From: Gracilibacillus caseinilyticus
Lineage (GTDB): Bacteria > Bacillota > Bacilli > Bacillales > Amphibacillaceae
Direction: 5' to 3'
Length of the DNA stretch: 64,000 bases
Assembly: GCF_022919115.1 (NCBI RefSeq)
Contig: NZ_CP095072.1
Location: 1,550,001-1,614,000 of the forward strand
Shown: piece after piece, positions 1 to 11,246 of the stretch
How positions within the stretch are numbered: the first letter of the stretch is position 1
Layout: every line of letters begins with the position of its first letter
The notes under the pieces: model-generated
Seen by the model: the letters and a program-made list of their open reading frames with translations, nothing else
The model's database searches: none
Told to the model about the DNA's origin: nothing
Translations under genes and position numbers: made by a program

Positions 1-1
1 G

Positions 2-3094
<3,093 letters not shown>

Positions 3095-3103
3095 AATAGA
3101 AAG

Positions 3104-3134
3104 CCATTCAGTTAACCAGACTGAATGGTTTTTT
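3104..3134 (+). terminator. Rho-independent terminator after the galactanase
   Basis: Stem CCATTCAGT/ACTGAATGG with a seven-base loop, followed by six T. Confidence 0.9.
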
Positions 3135-3306
3135 GTTTGGAATAACATCTGACAATAGATGAAATTCGCAAATGTCTTGCTAGATAAGGCTTTATCGTCA
3201 TAACACCAGTAAATTAACTGAATTTTTTGTTAATAGTGTCTAATTCATGCGGATTATTTATCGAAAATGACCAATGACAGTCGTCCTCATTTCACTTAAG
3301 ATTATC

Positions 3307-3343
3307 GTAATAATAAATAACGTATCATGTGAATTATTATTAC
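3307..3343. promoter_or_regulatory. Inverted repeat upstream of the amidohydrolase operon, possible operator
   Basis: A perfect 10-bp inverted repeat, GTAATAATAA at 3307-3316 and TTATTATTAC at 3334-3343, lies 60 bp before the first gene of the operon. The whole gap 3135-3402 is AT-rich and otherwise shows nothing; no convincing -35/-10 pair was found. A role as operator is inference. Confidence 0.35.
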
Positions 3344-3402
3344 ACTAGCAATAATGGAATCAATGGAAGATAGAATATGTCAGAGATATAGGAGTTGTGA
3401 GA

Positions 3403-4224
3403 ATGCAAGTAACGAGATATCAAGGCGAAGCATTTGAAAAACGCTTCTTACCAAGATTAACGACAGAGGAAGTGAAGCAGTTATCGAAAGAGGATGCACT
3501 CGTCGTGTTGCCAATAGGCGCAGTAGAACAGCATGGACCGCATATGCCGATCTATACCGATACGTTAATTGCAGAAGGTGTTTTAACAGAAGCCTTTCAA
3601 CATTTTTCCGAGGGAGATAATATCTGGTTATTGCCACCAATACCTTATGGCAAAAGTACCGAACATCTAAAAATGGCTGGAACGATGACCTTATCCGCTT
3701 CTACCTTACAAGCGGTCGTCATGGACATTGCTAAAAGTGTCAGTGAAAGTGGTTTTAACCGACTTGTGTTGTTTAACTCGCATGGCGGGAATCATGACTT
3801 GTTAAATATGGTTTCCCGGGAAATAAGAATAGAAACCGGTATGATGGTGTTTCGTTTAAATTCATCGGATGGAAGCTTGGTTGCGGACTTGGTGCCGGAG
3901 GAAGAGCGAGTGTTTGGTATTCATGGCGGGGATGTAGAAACTTCCATGGTGCTGGATATGAAAGAGAACTGGGTGCATCCCGCATTAAGTCCAAAAGAGT
4001 TCGTTGGATTACCGGAGGATAATAAGCATTTGTATTTGAAAGGAAGCTGTTATTTTGCATGGGTAATCCATGACATTTCGGAAACGGGGATGGCTGGAGA
4101 TGCCACACAGGCAACGAAAGAAAAAGGGGGAGAGATAAATCGCAGATCCGCTCAGTATGTCGCAGAAGCGTTGATTGAAATGAGTAAGTTTAATATCGAT
4201 CAATTACAAAAAGGGGGATCCTAA
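3403..4224 (+). CDS. Creatininase-family amidohydrolase
   Basis: Member of the creatininase family: metal-dependent hydrolases acting on cyclic amides or formamides, including creatininase, the deformylase ArfB and MftE. The N-terminal part carries the family metal-site block GAVEQHGPHMP followed by YTDT, then NSHGGNH and a later HGGDVETS, all with conserved His/Glu/Asp ligands. At 273 residues it has normal family length. The frame also offers GTG at 3397, but GGAG at 3391-3394 is best spaced for the ATG at 3403. It is the first gene of an operon with an ABC importer and two cytosine-deaminase-like enzymes, so the substrate is probably an imported nitrogen heterocycle. True creatinine hydrolysis cannot be claimed from sequence alone. 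Confidence 0.85.
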   Translation: MQVTRYQGEAFEKRFLPRLTTEEVKQLSKEDALVVLPIGAVEQHGPHMPIYTDTLIAEGVLTEAFQHFSEGDNIWLLPPIPYGKSTEHLKMAGTMTLSASTLQAVVMDIAKSVSESGFNRLVLFNSHGGNHDLLNMVSREIRIETGMMVFRLNSSDGSLVADLVPEEERVFGIHGGDVETSMVLDMKENWVHPALSPKEFVGLPEDNKHLYLKGSCYFAWVIHDISETGMAGDATQATKEKGGEINRRSAQYVAEALIEMSKFNIDQLQKGGS

Positions 4225-5021
4225 TGAATACAACATTAGCAGAAGAAACGGTGAAGCAGCAAACGATTGAAAATGTAGTGAGAATGTCCGGAGTTAGTAA
4301 GGTATTTCCAAATGGTAACGTGGCAGTCGATAATGTCAACATCGATATTGCGGAAGGAGAATTCATCTCCTTTGTCGGTCCATCAGGATGTGGGAAGTCT
4401 ACTATTTTTAAAATGATATCCGGTTTGATAGATAACACACAGGGTAGTATCGAAATCCTCGGATCACAGATGAACCCGATGCAGCAGAAAAGAACCAATG
4501 TAGGTTTTGTTTTTCAAGATTCAACGCTTCTGCCGTGGCGATCTGTATTAGAGAATGTCATGCTGCCACTAGAGTTTCAGAAAAAGCCAAAAAAAGAAAA
4601 AATAGAAGAAGCTACTCAAGCACTAGAATTAGTAGGATTAGAAGATTATACCAAATCATTACCGCGACAGTTATCAGGTGGGATGAAAATGAGAGTGTCG
4701 ATTGCAAGAGCGTTAGTAGCTAAGCCAAAACTGCTGTTAATGGATGAACCTTTTGGGGCGCTTGATGAAATAACAAGACAAAGCTTGCAATCTGAGTTGT
4801 TACGAATCTGGGAATCACAAAAAATGACCGTACTATTTATCACGCATAACGTGTTTGAAGCAGTCTACCTGTCAACGAGAGTAGCAGTGATGACACCTAG
4901 TCCTGGTAAAGTCGCTTCTACATTGGACGTGCCACTTCCTTTTCCTCGTAATGACGAAGTGCGTACAACCCATGAATTCAGTGATATCGTTGCACAAGTT
5001 TCCCGTGATTTAAAATTTTAA
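4224..5021 (+). CDS. ABC transporter ATP-binding protein, nitrate/sulfonate/pyrimidine type
   Basis: Cytoplasmic ATPase of the SsuB/TauB/ThiZ class (265 residues). It has Walker A at residues 52-60 (GPSGCGKST), Q-loop FQDS near 97, signature LSGGM at 150-154, and Walker B with LLLMDEP at 170-176 followed by the D-loop. Its start codon overlaps the stop of the preceding gene by one base (TAATG), implying translational coupling. The partner permease and binding protein lie downstream, separated only by the FAD oxidase gene. Substrate is unknown; the class typically imports small N- or S-containing organics. Confidence 0.92.
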   Translation: MNTTLAEETVKQQTIENVVRMSGVSKVFPNGNVAVDNVNIDIAEGEFISFVGPSGCGKSTIFKMISGLIDNTQGSIEILGSQMNPMQQKRTNVGFVFQDSTLLPWRSVLENVMLPLEFQKKPKKEKIEEATQALELVGLEDYTKSLPRQLSGGMKMRVSIARALVAKPKLLLMDEPFGALDEITRQSLQSELLRIWESQKMTVLFITHNVFEAVYLSTRVAVMTPSPGKVASTLDVPLPFPRNDEVRTTHEFSDIVAQVSRDLKF

Positions 5022-5031
5022 TGAGGTGATC

Positions 5032-6375
5032 ATGATGTGGAAAGACAAGCTGATGCAGTTGATAGGTGAAGAGAATGTGATTGTGAAACAAGCGGCGGTC
5101 GATCGGTTATCTAAAGATTTCTACTGGTACTCTCCTGTATTACACGAACAATTACGAGATAAGGTGGCGGATTGTGCGGTAGCGCCCAAAACAATCGAAG
5201 AACTGAAAACAATTGTGCAATTTGCAGTGGAAAATCGCATACCATTGACACCTCGAGGAGCGGGAACTGGTAATTACGGTCAAGGCGTGCCATTGTTTGG
5301 TGGTATTGTGCTTGATTTGACTAGGTTAAATCAGATTGTGGAAGTGAACGACACAACGGTTAAGGTTCAAGCTGGTGTCAAAATGGGAATATTAGAAAAA
5401 ACGTTACGAAAAGAAGAGAAAGAACTCCGGATTTTTCCGAGTACGTTTATGAAGTCAACGGTAGGAGGCTTTCTTTGCGGAGGATCTGGAGGAATTGGTT
5501 CGATTCGCTGGGGAAATTTGTGGGACGGCAATGTGTTGGAAGTTACGATTATCACCATAGAGGAAGAGCCGCGAATTCTAAACGTTTCAGGTGAAGAGAT
5601 GCATGATTACATCCATAACTATGGTACGACAGGTATATTGGTTGAAGCGGTTCTTCCGATAGAGCCGAAGACAGAGTGGTCACAATTTATTGTATCTTTC
5701 ACTACTTTTCAGCAGGCAGTGCTCTTCTGTGACGAACTGGCACATAATGAAGCGATCACAAAACGACTCTTGTCTGTTTGTGAATGGCCGATACCCGCAC
5801 ATTTTCAACAGCTTAAAAAACATTTAACAGAAGATAAGTCGATAGCTATGCTGGAAATAGCCGAACCAGCTGTTCCGCTCTTACATGAGCTGATCGACAA
5901 ATATAGCGGTGAAGTGAGTTTTACGATATCGTCGGATAAGTATCATAAAGGCTTGAAGGTGTCAGATTTCACTTGGAATCACGCCACGTTGTGGGCGCAC
6001 AAACACGGAGAAAATATCACATACTTGCAAGCGCGATTTGATCCGCAAAGAGTATTCGAGCAAATGCGTCTGATTAGGGAAAAATTTGAGTTAGAGGTCC
6101 AATTTCATTTTGAATTTATGAAGAATAAAGGGAAAGTAACATCAGGTTCCTTGCCAATTGTCGAGTATAAGTCGAAAGAGCGATTGTATGAAATTATTGA
6201 CTTTTTTGAAGAGAATGGTGTCAGTGTCAATGATCCACATACCTATTTGCTCGGGTCTGGTGGTTATAATTTGCGAATGAAAGAAATTGAAACATTGAAA
6301 AAGCAAAATGATCCATATGATTTGTTAAACAAAGGTAAGATTCCAAAAGATGAAAAAATGGAACTAATGAACTGA
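5032..6375 (+). CDS. FAD-linked oxidase (GlcD/vanillyl-alcohol-oxidase superfamily)
   Basis: Flavoprotein of the PCMH/FAD_binding_4 superfamily, 447 residues. The N-terminal half holds the FAD pyrophosphate block TPRGAGTGNYGQGVP and VLDLTRL; the C-terminus ends in DPYDLLNKGKIP, the usual closing motif of GlcD-like oxidases. A GTG at 5026 is in frame, but the GAGGTG at 5023-5028 is the ribosome site, so ATG 5032 or 5035 is the start. It sits between the ATPase and permease genes of one importer, an unusual order, so it very likely oxidises the imported compound or an early intermediate. Substrate and electron acceptor cannot be read from sequence. Confidence 0.85.
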   Translation: MMWKDKLMQLIGEENVIVKQAAVDRLSKDFYWYSPVLHEQLRDKVADCAVAPKTIEELKTIVQFAVENRIPLTPRGAGTGNYGQGVPLFGGIVLDLTRLNQIVEVNDTTVKVQAGVKMGILEKTLRKEEKELRIFPSTFMKSTVGGFLCGGSGGIGSIRWGNLWDGNVLEVTIITIEEEPRILNVSGEEMHDYIHNYGTTGILVEAVLPIEPKTEWSQFIVSFTTFQQAVLFCDELAHNEAITKRLLSVCEWPIPAHFQQLKKHLTEDKSIAMLEIAEPAVPLLHELIDKYSGEVSFTISSDKYHKGLKVSDFTWNHATLWAHKHGENITYLQARFDPQRVFEQMRLIREKFELEVQFHFEFMKNKGKVTSGSLPIVEYKSKERLYEIIDFFEENGVSVNDPHTYLLGSGGYNLRMKEIETLKKQNDPYDLLNKGKIPKDEKMELMN

Positions 6376-6386
6376 GGAGGCTCATT

Positions 6387-7235
6387 ATGGAGAATGCACA
6401 AACAAAACAATTAGAAATGAAGAGTGAAACGGTTAAAGCAAAGAAAGTCAATTTGCAGTTTCTTCAGACCTGGCTCCCCCCGATTATTGCCTTTGTTCTC
6501 TTTATCGCTATTTGGCAATTTGGTGTTCTATTGATGCAAATACCTCCGTACATTTTGCCGAAACCAACTGACGTTCTATCCGCAACAGTAGAGAATTGGG
6601 ACAGATTATGGGCATCAGCATCCACTACGATTCTTGAGTCGGTGCTCGGTTTTGTGTTTAGTGTCTTCATTGGGGTATCAGCAGCGATTGTGATGGCCAG
6701 TTCAAAATTATTAGAGCGAAGTTTATACCCCTATGCCATTCTGTTACAGACGATTCCGATTGTTGCGATTGCGCCGATTATTGTGATCTGGTTTGGTTCA
6801 GGGATGAATGCGATTGTGATTATTGCGTTTACCATTGGTTTCTTCCCCATGCTGTCGAATACTTTGATTGGCTTAAATGCGACGGATCGCGGAATGATGG
6901 ATTTAATGAGTCTGTATCATGCATCCAAATGGCAAATCATGTGGAAAATTCGCATTCCAGCAGCACTGCCATATATTATTGCTGGTTTGAAAATATCCTG
7001 TACGTTAGCGATTATTGGCGCTATCGTTGGTGAATATATAGCGGGTATTGGGGGAGGTGATGGTGGTCTGGGTTATGCGATCACTGTAGCATCGACAACA
7101 ATGGAAATACCGTATTTATTTGCTTGCGGGATAGCAGCGTCCTTGTTGGGTATTATATTTTTCTTATTGGTCAACCTGCTCTCCAAAATGCTATTAGGTT
7201 CATGGCATGAGTCCGAAATGAAAAAAGATAGTTAA
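6387..7235 (+). CDS. ABC transporter permease, SsuC/ThiX type
   Basis: Integral membrane component (282 residues) of the binding-protein-dependent transport family. A hydrophilic N-terminal tail of about 30 residues is followed by roughly six membrane segments; the cytoplasmic EAA-like loop occurs around MDLMSLYHASKWQIMWKIRIPA, which contacts the ATPase. GAGGAGG sits just before the ATG. Forms one importer with the ATPase (4224-5021) and lipoprotein (7255-8301). Confidence 0.9.
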   Translation: MENAQTKQLEMKSETVKAKKVNLQFLQTWLPPIIAFVLFIAIWQFGVLLMQIPPYILPKPTDVLSATVENWDRLWASASTTILESVLGFVFSVFIGVSAAIVMASSKLLERSLYPYAILLQTIPIVAIAPIIVIWFGSGMNAIVIIAFTIGFFPMLSNTLIGLNATDRGMMDLMSLYHASKWQIMWKIRIPAALPYIIAGLKISCTLAIIGAIVGEYIAGIGGGDGGLGYAITVASTTMEIPYLFACGIAASLLGIIFFLLVNLLSKMLLGSWHESEMKKDS

Positions 7236-7254
7236 TAATGAAGGGGGAAAAGGA

Positions 7255-8301
7255 ATGCATAAAACGATTTGGAATAAAACGCTAATATTGTTAATGGTAA
7301 TGTTTCTTTTGTTGCTGGCTGCTTGTGGTGGCGAGGAAAGTTCAGAGGCAGAAGCGGATACAGAACCTGCTGAAGAAACGCCGGATACAGAGGAAGAAGA
7401 AGCGGTCAGTTTAGGTGAGGCGTCTTTAGTAACGAACTGGTTTGCTCAGCCTGAACATGGTGGGAATTATGCAGCGTTAGAAGAAGGCTTTTATGCAGAA
7501 GAAGGAATCGAAATGTCTATTGAACCAGGTGGACCGCAAATTTCAGCAACCCAGCTGGTAGCTTCAGGCAAAATGGATTTCGGTTATACGTCTGGTGAAG
7601 ATATTCTGAATGCTCGCGACAAAGGGATCCCGTTAGTAGCAATCGGAGCGATTTTCCAAGTCAGCCCTTATGTACTTATTTCGCATGCAGATGCTGGTGT
7701 AGAGGATTTTGAAGACCTCGAAGGTATGACCACCATCACTGCTCCAGGTGTCGGATATTGGGAGTATATTAAAAAATCTTATGAACTAGATGAAGTGAAG
7801 GAATTATCCTATACCGGACAGTTGAGTACATTTATTGAGGATCCTGATGCTGTAACACAAGGCTATATCACATCTGAACCATATGTGTTAGATCAGCAAG
7901 GGGTCGAAAATAATTATTTACGTATTCATGATTCCGGATTCCAACCTTATTCCAATGTTATTTTCACGACGGAAGATGTTATGGAAGAAAAACCAGAGCT
8001 TGTCAAAGCATTTATGGCAGCAACGGTAAAAGGTTGGGAAGCATATCGTGACGATCCTGTGAAATACAAGGAAATCTTAAAAGAATATAACCCTGATTTA
8101 ACTGATGGATTAATGGATTTTGGTGCCAAAGAGCAGGAAGAACTTATTTTCGGCGGCGATGCTGAAGAACATGGATTTGGTTATATGACAGAAGAACGTT
8201 GGGCGAGTTTACAAGAGCAAATGCTCGATTTAGGAATTGTTACAAACGATGAGGATCCAACTAATTTCTTTACGACAGAATTTTTACCGATGGAGGAATA
8301 A
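7255..8301 (+). CDS. NMT1/THI5-like substrate-binding lipoprotein
   Basis: Extracytoplasmic solute-binding protein (348 residues). A hydrophobic signal ends in the lipobox LLAAC (Cys near residue 23), followed by an acidic Glu/Thr linker and an NMT1-type domain that begins at NWFAQPEHGG. Relatives bind thiamine pyrimidine precursors, riboflavin, sulfonates or nitrate. The motif SGKMDFGYTSGEDIL is typical of the ligand cleft region of this family. It is placed directly before two amidohydrolase genes, which supports a heterocyclic nitrogen compound as ligand (inference). Confidence 0.88.
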   Translation: MHKTIWNKTLILLMVMFLLLLAACGGEESSEAEADTEPAEETPDTEEEEAVSLGEASLVTNWFAQPEHGGNYAALEEGFYAEEGIEMSIEPGGPQISATQLVASGKMDFGYTSGEDILNARDKGIPLVAIGAIFQVSPYVLISHADAGVEDFEDLEGMTTITAPGVGYWEYIKKSYELDEVKELSYTGQLSTFIEDPDAVTQGYITSEPYVLDQQGVENNYLRIHDSGFQPYSNVIFTTEDVMEEKPELVKAFMAATVKGWEAYRDDPVKYKEILKEYNPDLTDGLMDFGAKEQEELIFGGDAEEHGFGYMTEERWASLQEQMLDLGIVTNDEDPTNFFTTEFLPMEE

Positions 8302-8303
8302 TC

Positions 8304-9644
8304 ATGAACGAGTCGATCACTTTATTTAATGCGTCACTGCCATTACAAGAAGTCGGTCAGTTGTACAGTATTACTATTCGTGATGGTGTGTATCAGAAAG
8401 TGGAAGAGCAATCAGGTTTCGTAAAACGTGAAGGCTTATCGTTTCGGGAGTTAGAAAATGATTTCTCGCAAGTCAAGGATGTTGATGCAGAGGGAAGAAT
8501 CGTTCTTCCCTCTTTTGTTGATATGCATACACATTTGGATAAAGCCTACTCGTTGAAAGAAGTACCTAATAAATCGGGCACTTTGTTTGAAGCGATCGAA
8601 AACTATCATCAGAAAGCACATACGTTTACGCCTGAAATGATCAAGCAGCGAGTATATCGTCAGGCGCTTGAATCATTATCATATGGAACCACTCATATTC
8701 GCACGCATGTTAATTTTGAGTTGGATATAAGTCCTCAGCTGGCTCTAGATAAACTTGCGGCTGTGATCGAAGTGAAAGAAGCGTTGCGGGATGTGTTAAC
8801 CATTCAAATTGTGCCGATGCTGTCTGATGTAGCTTCGTGTACAAAAGAACAATATGAGGTTATTCAACAGGCAATCGATTTAGGGATTGATGGAATTGGC
8901 GGTGCCCCTCATTTAAGAGCAAATCCAGAAGAAAATATCGATGCACTGATGCGTTTAGCGGTGGACAATGGGAAATTTTTGGATTTGCATGTCGATGAGA
9001 ACGATGACCCAAATGTTTGTACAATTGAACCGCTAATTAAAAAAACGATTGCATACAACATGCAAGGACAAGTAACGGCAGGTCATTTGTGCTCGTTAGC
9101 AGCGATGAACCACGAAAAGGCTAATAGATTAATAGAGGGAATGGCGGAAGCGTCGATACATGCTGTTACATTACCAGGCGCCAACATGTATTTGCAAGGT
9201 AGGTTTGATCAGGGGGTGGTTCGCAGAGGAGTAACAAGAATTAAGGAATTAATAAATGGTGGCGTTACGATAGCAACGGCATCTGATAATGTTCATGATC
9301 CATTTCATCCTTTCGGTCGAGGTGACCTGGTTCAAATTGGTTTGTTGACCGCCTATGCAGGGCACTTGGCGAGTGAAACAGAGCTGTTGCATTTGCTGCG
9401 CATGATGACAACCATGCCTGGCAGGATTTTTGGTTTGGAGCATGAAATCAAGGAAGGTGCAATGGCAGATTTTGTTGTGGTAGATTCAACTGATATGTAT
9501 GACTTGTTTGCCAGTATGGCACCGACTCGGTATCTATTTAGGAAAGATCGGTGGCTTAATGGTTTCAAAACCGTTCGCATGATCAATGATCCGTTTTTAG
9601 AAGATAAGTGGAAGTCTATGGAGGCGGCCTCGGTAAAGATTTAG
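8304..9644 (+). CDS. Cytosine-deaminase-like amidohydrolase (first copy)
   Basis: Metal-dependent hydrolase of the CodA-like branch of the amidohydrolase superfamily, 446 residues. Metal ligands are visible: HTH at residues 75-77, LHVDEND, the His in TAGHLCS, and the Asp in ATASDNVHDPF. This branch deaminates or hydrolyses cytosine, isocytosine, creatinine and related rings. It starts two bases after the binding-protein stop codon and is followed after 18 bp by a paralogue. The pair share SGTLFEAIE after the HxH motif but are otherwise strongly diverged, so they probably act on different intermediates. Confidence 0.85.
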   Translation: MNESITLFNASLPLQEVGQLYSITIRDGVYQKVEEQSGFVKREGLSFRELENDFSQVKDVDAEGRIVLPSFVDMHTHLDKAYSLKEVPNKSGTLFEAIENYHQKAHTFTPEMIKQRVYRQALESLSYGTTHIRTHVNFELDISPQLALDKLAAVIEVKEALRDVLTIQIVPMLSDVASCTKEQYEVIQQAIDLGIDGIGGAPHLRANPEENIDALMRLAVDNGKFLDLHVDENDDPNVCTIEPLIKKTIAYNMQGQVTAGHLCSLAAMNHEKANRLIEGMAEASIHAVTLPGANMYLQGRFDQGVVRRGVTRIKELINGGVTIATASDNVHDPFHPFGRGDLVQIGLLTAYAGHLASETELLHLLRMMTTMPGRIFGLEHEIKEGAMADFVVVDSTDMYDLFASMAPTRYLFRKDRWLNGFKTVRMINDPFLEDKWKSMEAASVKI

Positions 9645-9662
9645 GGAAGAAGGTGCTATCGC

Positions 9663-10913
9663 ATGTTTGACACAGTAATCAATAATGTTCGTTTATTGAA
9701 TATGGATGATGTGGTAAATGTCGGGATAAACGATGGCAGATTTGCGAAAATTGCAGAAGAGAAAATGACGGGACAAACAACATGGAATGGACGTGGCTTC
9801 TATTTGTTACCACCCTTTGTTGAAACACATACCCATATGGATACGGTGTTGACTGCTGGTTCCCCCCGTTTTAATCTATCGGGAACATTGTTTGAGGCGA
9901 TTGAAGTGTGGCAGGAGCGCAAGCAGAATCTTACGGTAGAAGATGTTTTCGATAGAGCTTGTCAGGCATTACAGCAATTATTATCTTATGGGGTGTTGTT
10001 TGTTAGAGCGGCAGTCGATATTTCAGATTCGGAGTTAACGGCGTTGCAAGCTTTGGTTAAGGTTAAGAAATACTTTACTGGAAAAATAGATTTGGAAATT
10101 ATCGCATTCCCGCAAGATGGATTAATGGCGAGTCCGGACAACCAGAAGCGAATGCGCCAAGCGTTGGAGTGGGGTGCTGATTTAGTCAGTGCTGCCCCGC
10201 ATTTGGAACCAACTAGAGAAAAAGGAATAGAGTCCCTGCGGTTTTGTTTTCAGCTGGCGCAAGAATGGAACAAAGCGATTCATATTTTTTGTGATGAAGT
10301 GGATGATGAGCATTCCCGTTTTTTAGAGGTGGTTGCTGACCTGGCTATAAGTAAGAAATATGACCTGGTGACAGTCAGTCACGCTAATGCGTTAGCTTAT
10401 TACAATGATGTCTATGCCAGCAAAGTGATACGCTTGGTGCAACAAGCGAATATAACCGTAGTGGCTTGTCCACTTGTGAATAGTATGATGCAGGGCCGTG
10501 CTGATCGTTATCCCAAAGGTCGAGGAATGACGCGAGTTAAGCAGTTGCATGATGCAGGTGTAAATGTCTGCATGGCTCACGATGATATTCGTACTCCGTT
10601 CTATCCGTTAGGTACAGGTAATATTCTGCAGGCGGCACACCTAGGTTTGCATTTAGCGCATATGTCTGGACAACAAGACCTTCATGATGTCGTGCAAATG
10701 ATTACGGTAAATGGGGCGACTTGTTTGGATATTCATGATCGTTACGGTATTGAAGAAGGGAAGCCGGCTAATGGGGTCGTGTTACCTGCTAACGATTTAG
10801 CGATTTTACTTAGTGAGCAGCCAAAGCCGATGTATGTATTCAGAAATGGCGAGCTGCTGTCCGAAACTGATCCCGTCGAAACAACATTTTATTATGAAAA
10901 GATGACAACATAA
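9663..10913 (+). CDS. Cytosine-deaminase-like amidohydrolase (second copy)
   Basis: Second CodA-like amidohydrolase, 416 residues and last gene of the operon. HTH lies at residues 56-58; further metal or catalytic motifs are HIFCDEVDDEHS, TVSHANALAYY and AHDDIRTPF. The second motif has FCDE where the first copy has HVDE, so one ligand His may be replaced by Cys; whether this changes metal use is unknown. Exact reaction not assignable; ring opening or deamination of a cyclic ureide is the family-based guess. Confidence 0.83.
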   Translation: MFDTVINNVRLLNMDDVVNVGINDGRFAKIAEEKMTGQTTWNGRGFYLLPPFVETHTHMDTVLTAGSPRFNLSGTLFEAIEVWQERKQNLTVEDVFDRACQALQQLLSYGVLFVRAAVDISDSELTALQALVKVKKYFTGKIDLEIIAFPQDGLMASPDNQKRMRQALEWGADLVSAAPHLEPTREKGIESLRFCFQLAQEWNKAIHIFCDEVDDEHSRFLEVVADLAISKKYDLVTVSHANALAYYNDVYASKVIRLVQQANITVVACPLVNSMMQGRADRYPKGRGMTRVKQLHDAGVNVCMAHDDIRTPFYPLGTGNILQAAHLGLHLAHMSGQQDLHDVVQMITVNGATCLDIHDRYGIEEGKPANGVVLPANDLAILLSEQPKPMYVFRNGELLSETDPVETTFYYEKMTT

Positions 10914-10949
10914 GCCAAATGGTCAAAATGATGACCATTTGGCTGTTTT
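10914..10949 (+). terminator. Rho-independent terminator closing the amidohydrolase operon
   Basis: Twelve-bp stem GCCAAATGGTCA/TGACCATTTGGC starting immediately after the stop codon, then TGTTTTG. The T-run is short but the stem is perfect. Confidence 0.75.
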
Positions 10950-10987
10950 GTCAGTGAAGAAAGTAGTAGAAAAGAATGCAGAGGGTT

Positions 10988-11167
10988 CTTATAATATGGA
11001 TTATGTCTAGCTTGGTGGTCATTTTGGAATTGTTAATGTGCTGGGAGACCTTCTACCAGCCACTTCCTGCGGGGCATATTTCCGGAGCTTTGTTAAGCAG
11101 ATAAAGCCTATCAAAATTACCGTGTTAACATATAGTTCCACTATACATTATCCGCATTATGGGTAAC
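10988..11167. repeat. Fold-back repeat family R1, copy A (internally deleted)
   Basis: Bounded by CTTATAATATGGATTATGT at the left and by ACATTATCCGCATTATG followed by GGTAAC at the right, imperfect inverted ends of the same family as the copies near 25.4, 31.0 and 52.7 kb. Only about 180 bp long, it keeps the CCTGCGGGGCATATTTCCGG module and lacks the rest of the body. The gap 10950-11246 holds nothing else except a hairpin next to the flavoprotein gene. Confidence 0.8.
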
Positions 11168-11177
11168 TTTATAAACG

Positions 11178-11217
11178 CCAGGAAGCACCGAGTGGGATTT
11201 ACTCGGTTCTTTCCTGG
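11178..11217 (-). terminator. Hairpin downstream of the flavoprotein monooxygenase gene
   Basis: Two-part stem: CCAGGAA/TTCCTGG outside and CCGAGT/ACTCGG inside. On the minus strand it is followed by CGTTTATAAAG rather than a clear U-run, so it may be an mRNA-stabilising hairpin or a weak terminator. Confidence 0.4.
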
Positions 11218-11246
11218 TGTGATCAGATTAAAGCAGAGCTATACTG

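Noticed and set aside
8304..10913. The two amidohydrolases as recent tandem duplicates
   Set aside because: They share only motif blocks, with different lengths and a different second metal motif (HVDE versus FCDE); they are old paralogues, not a recent duplication.
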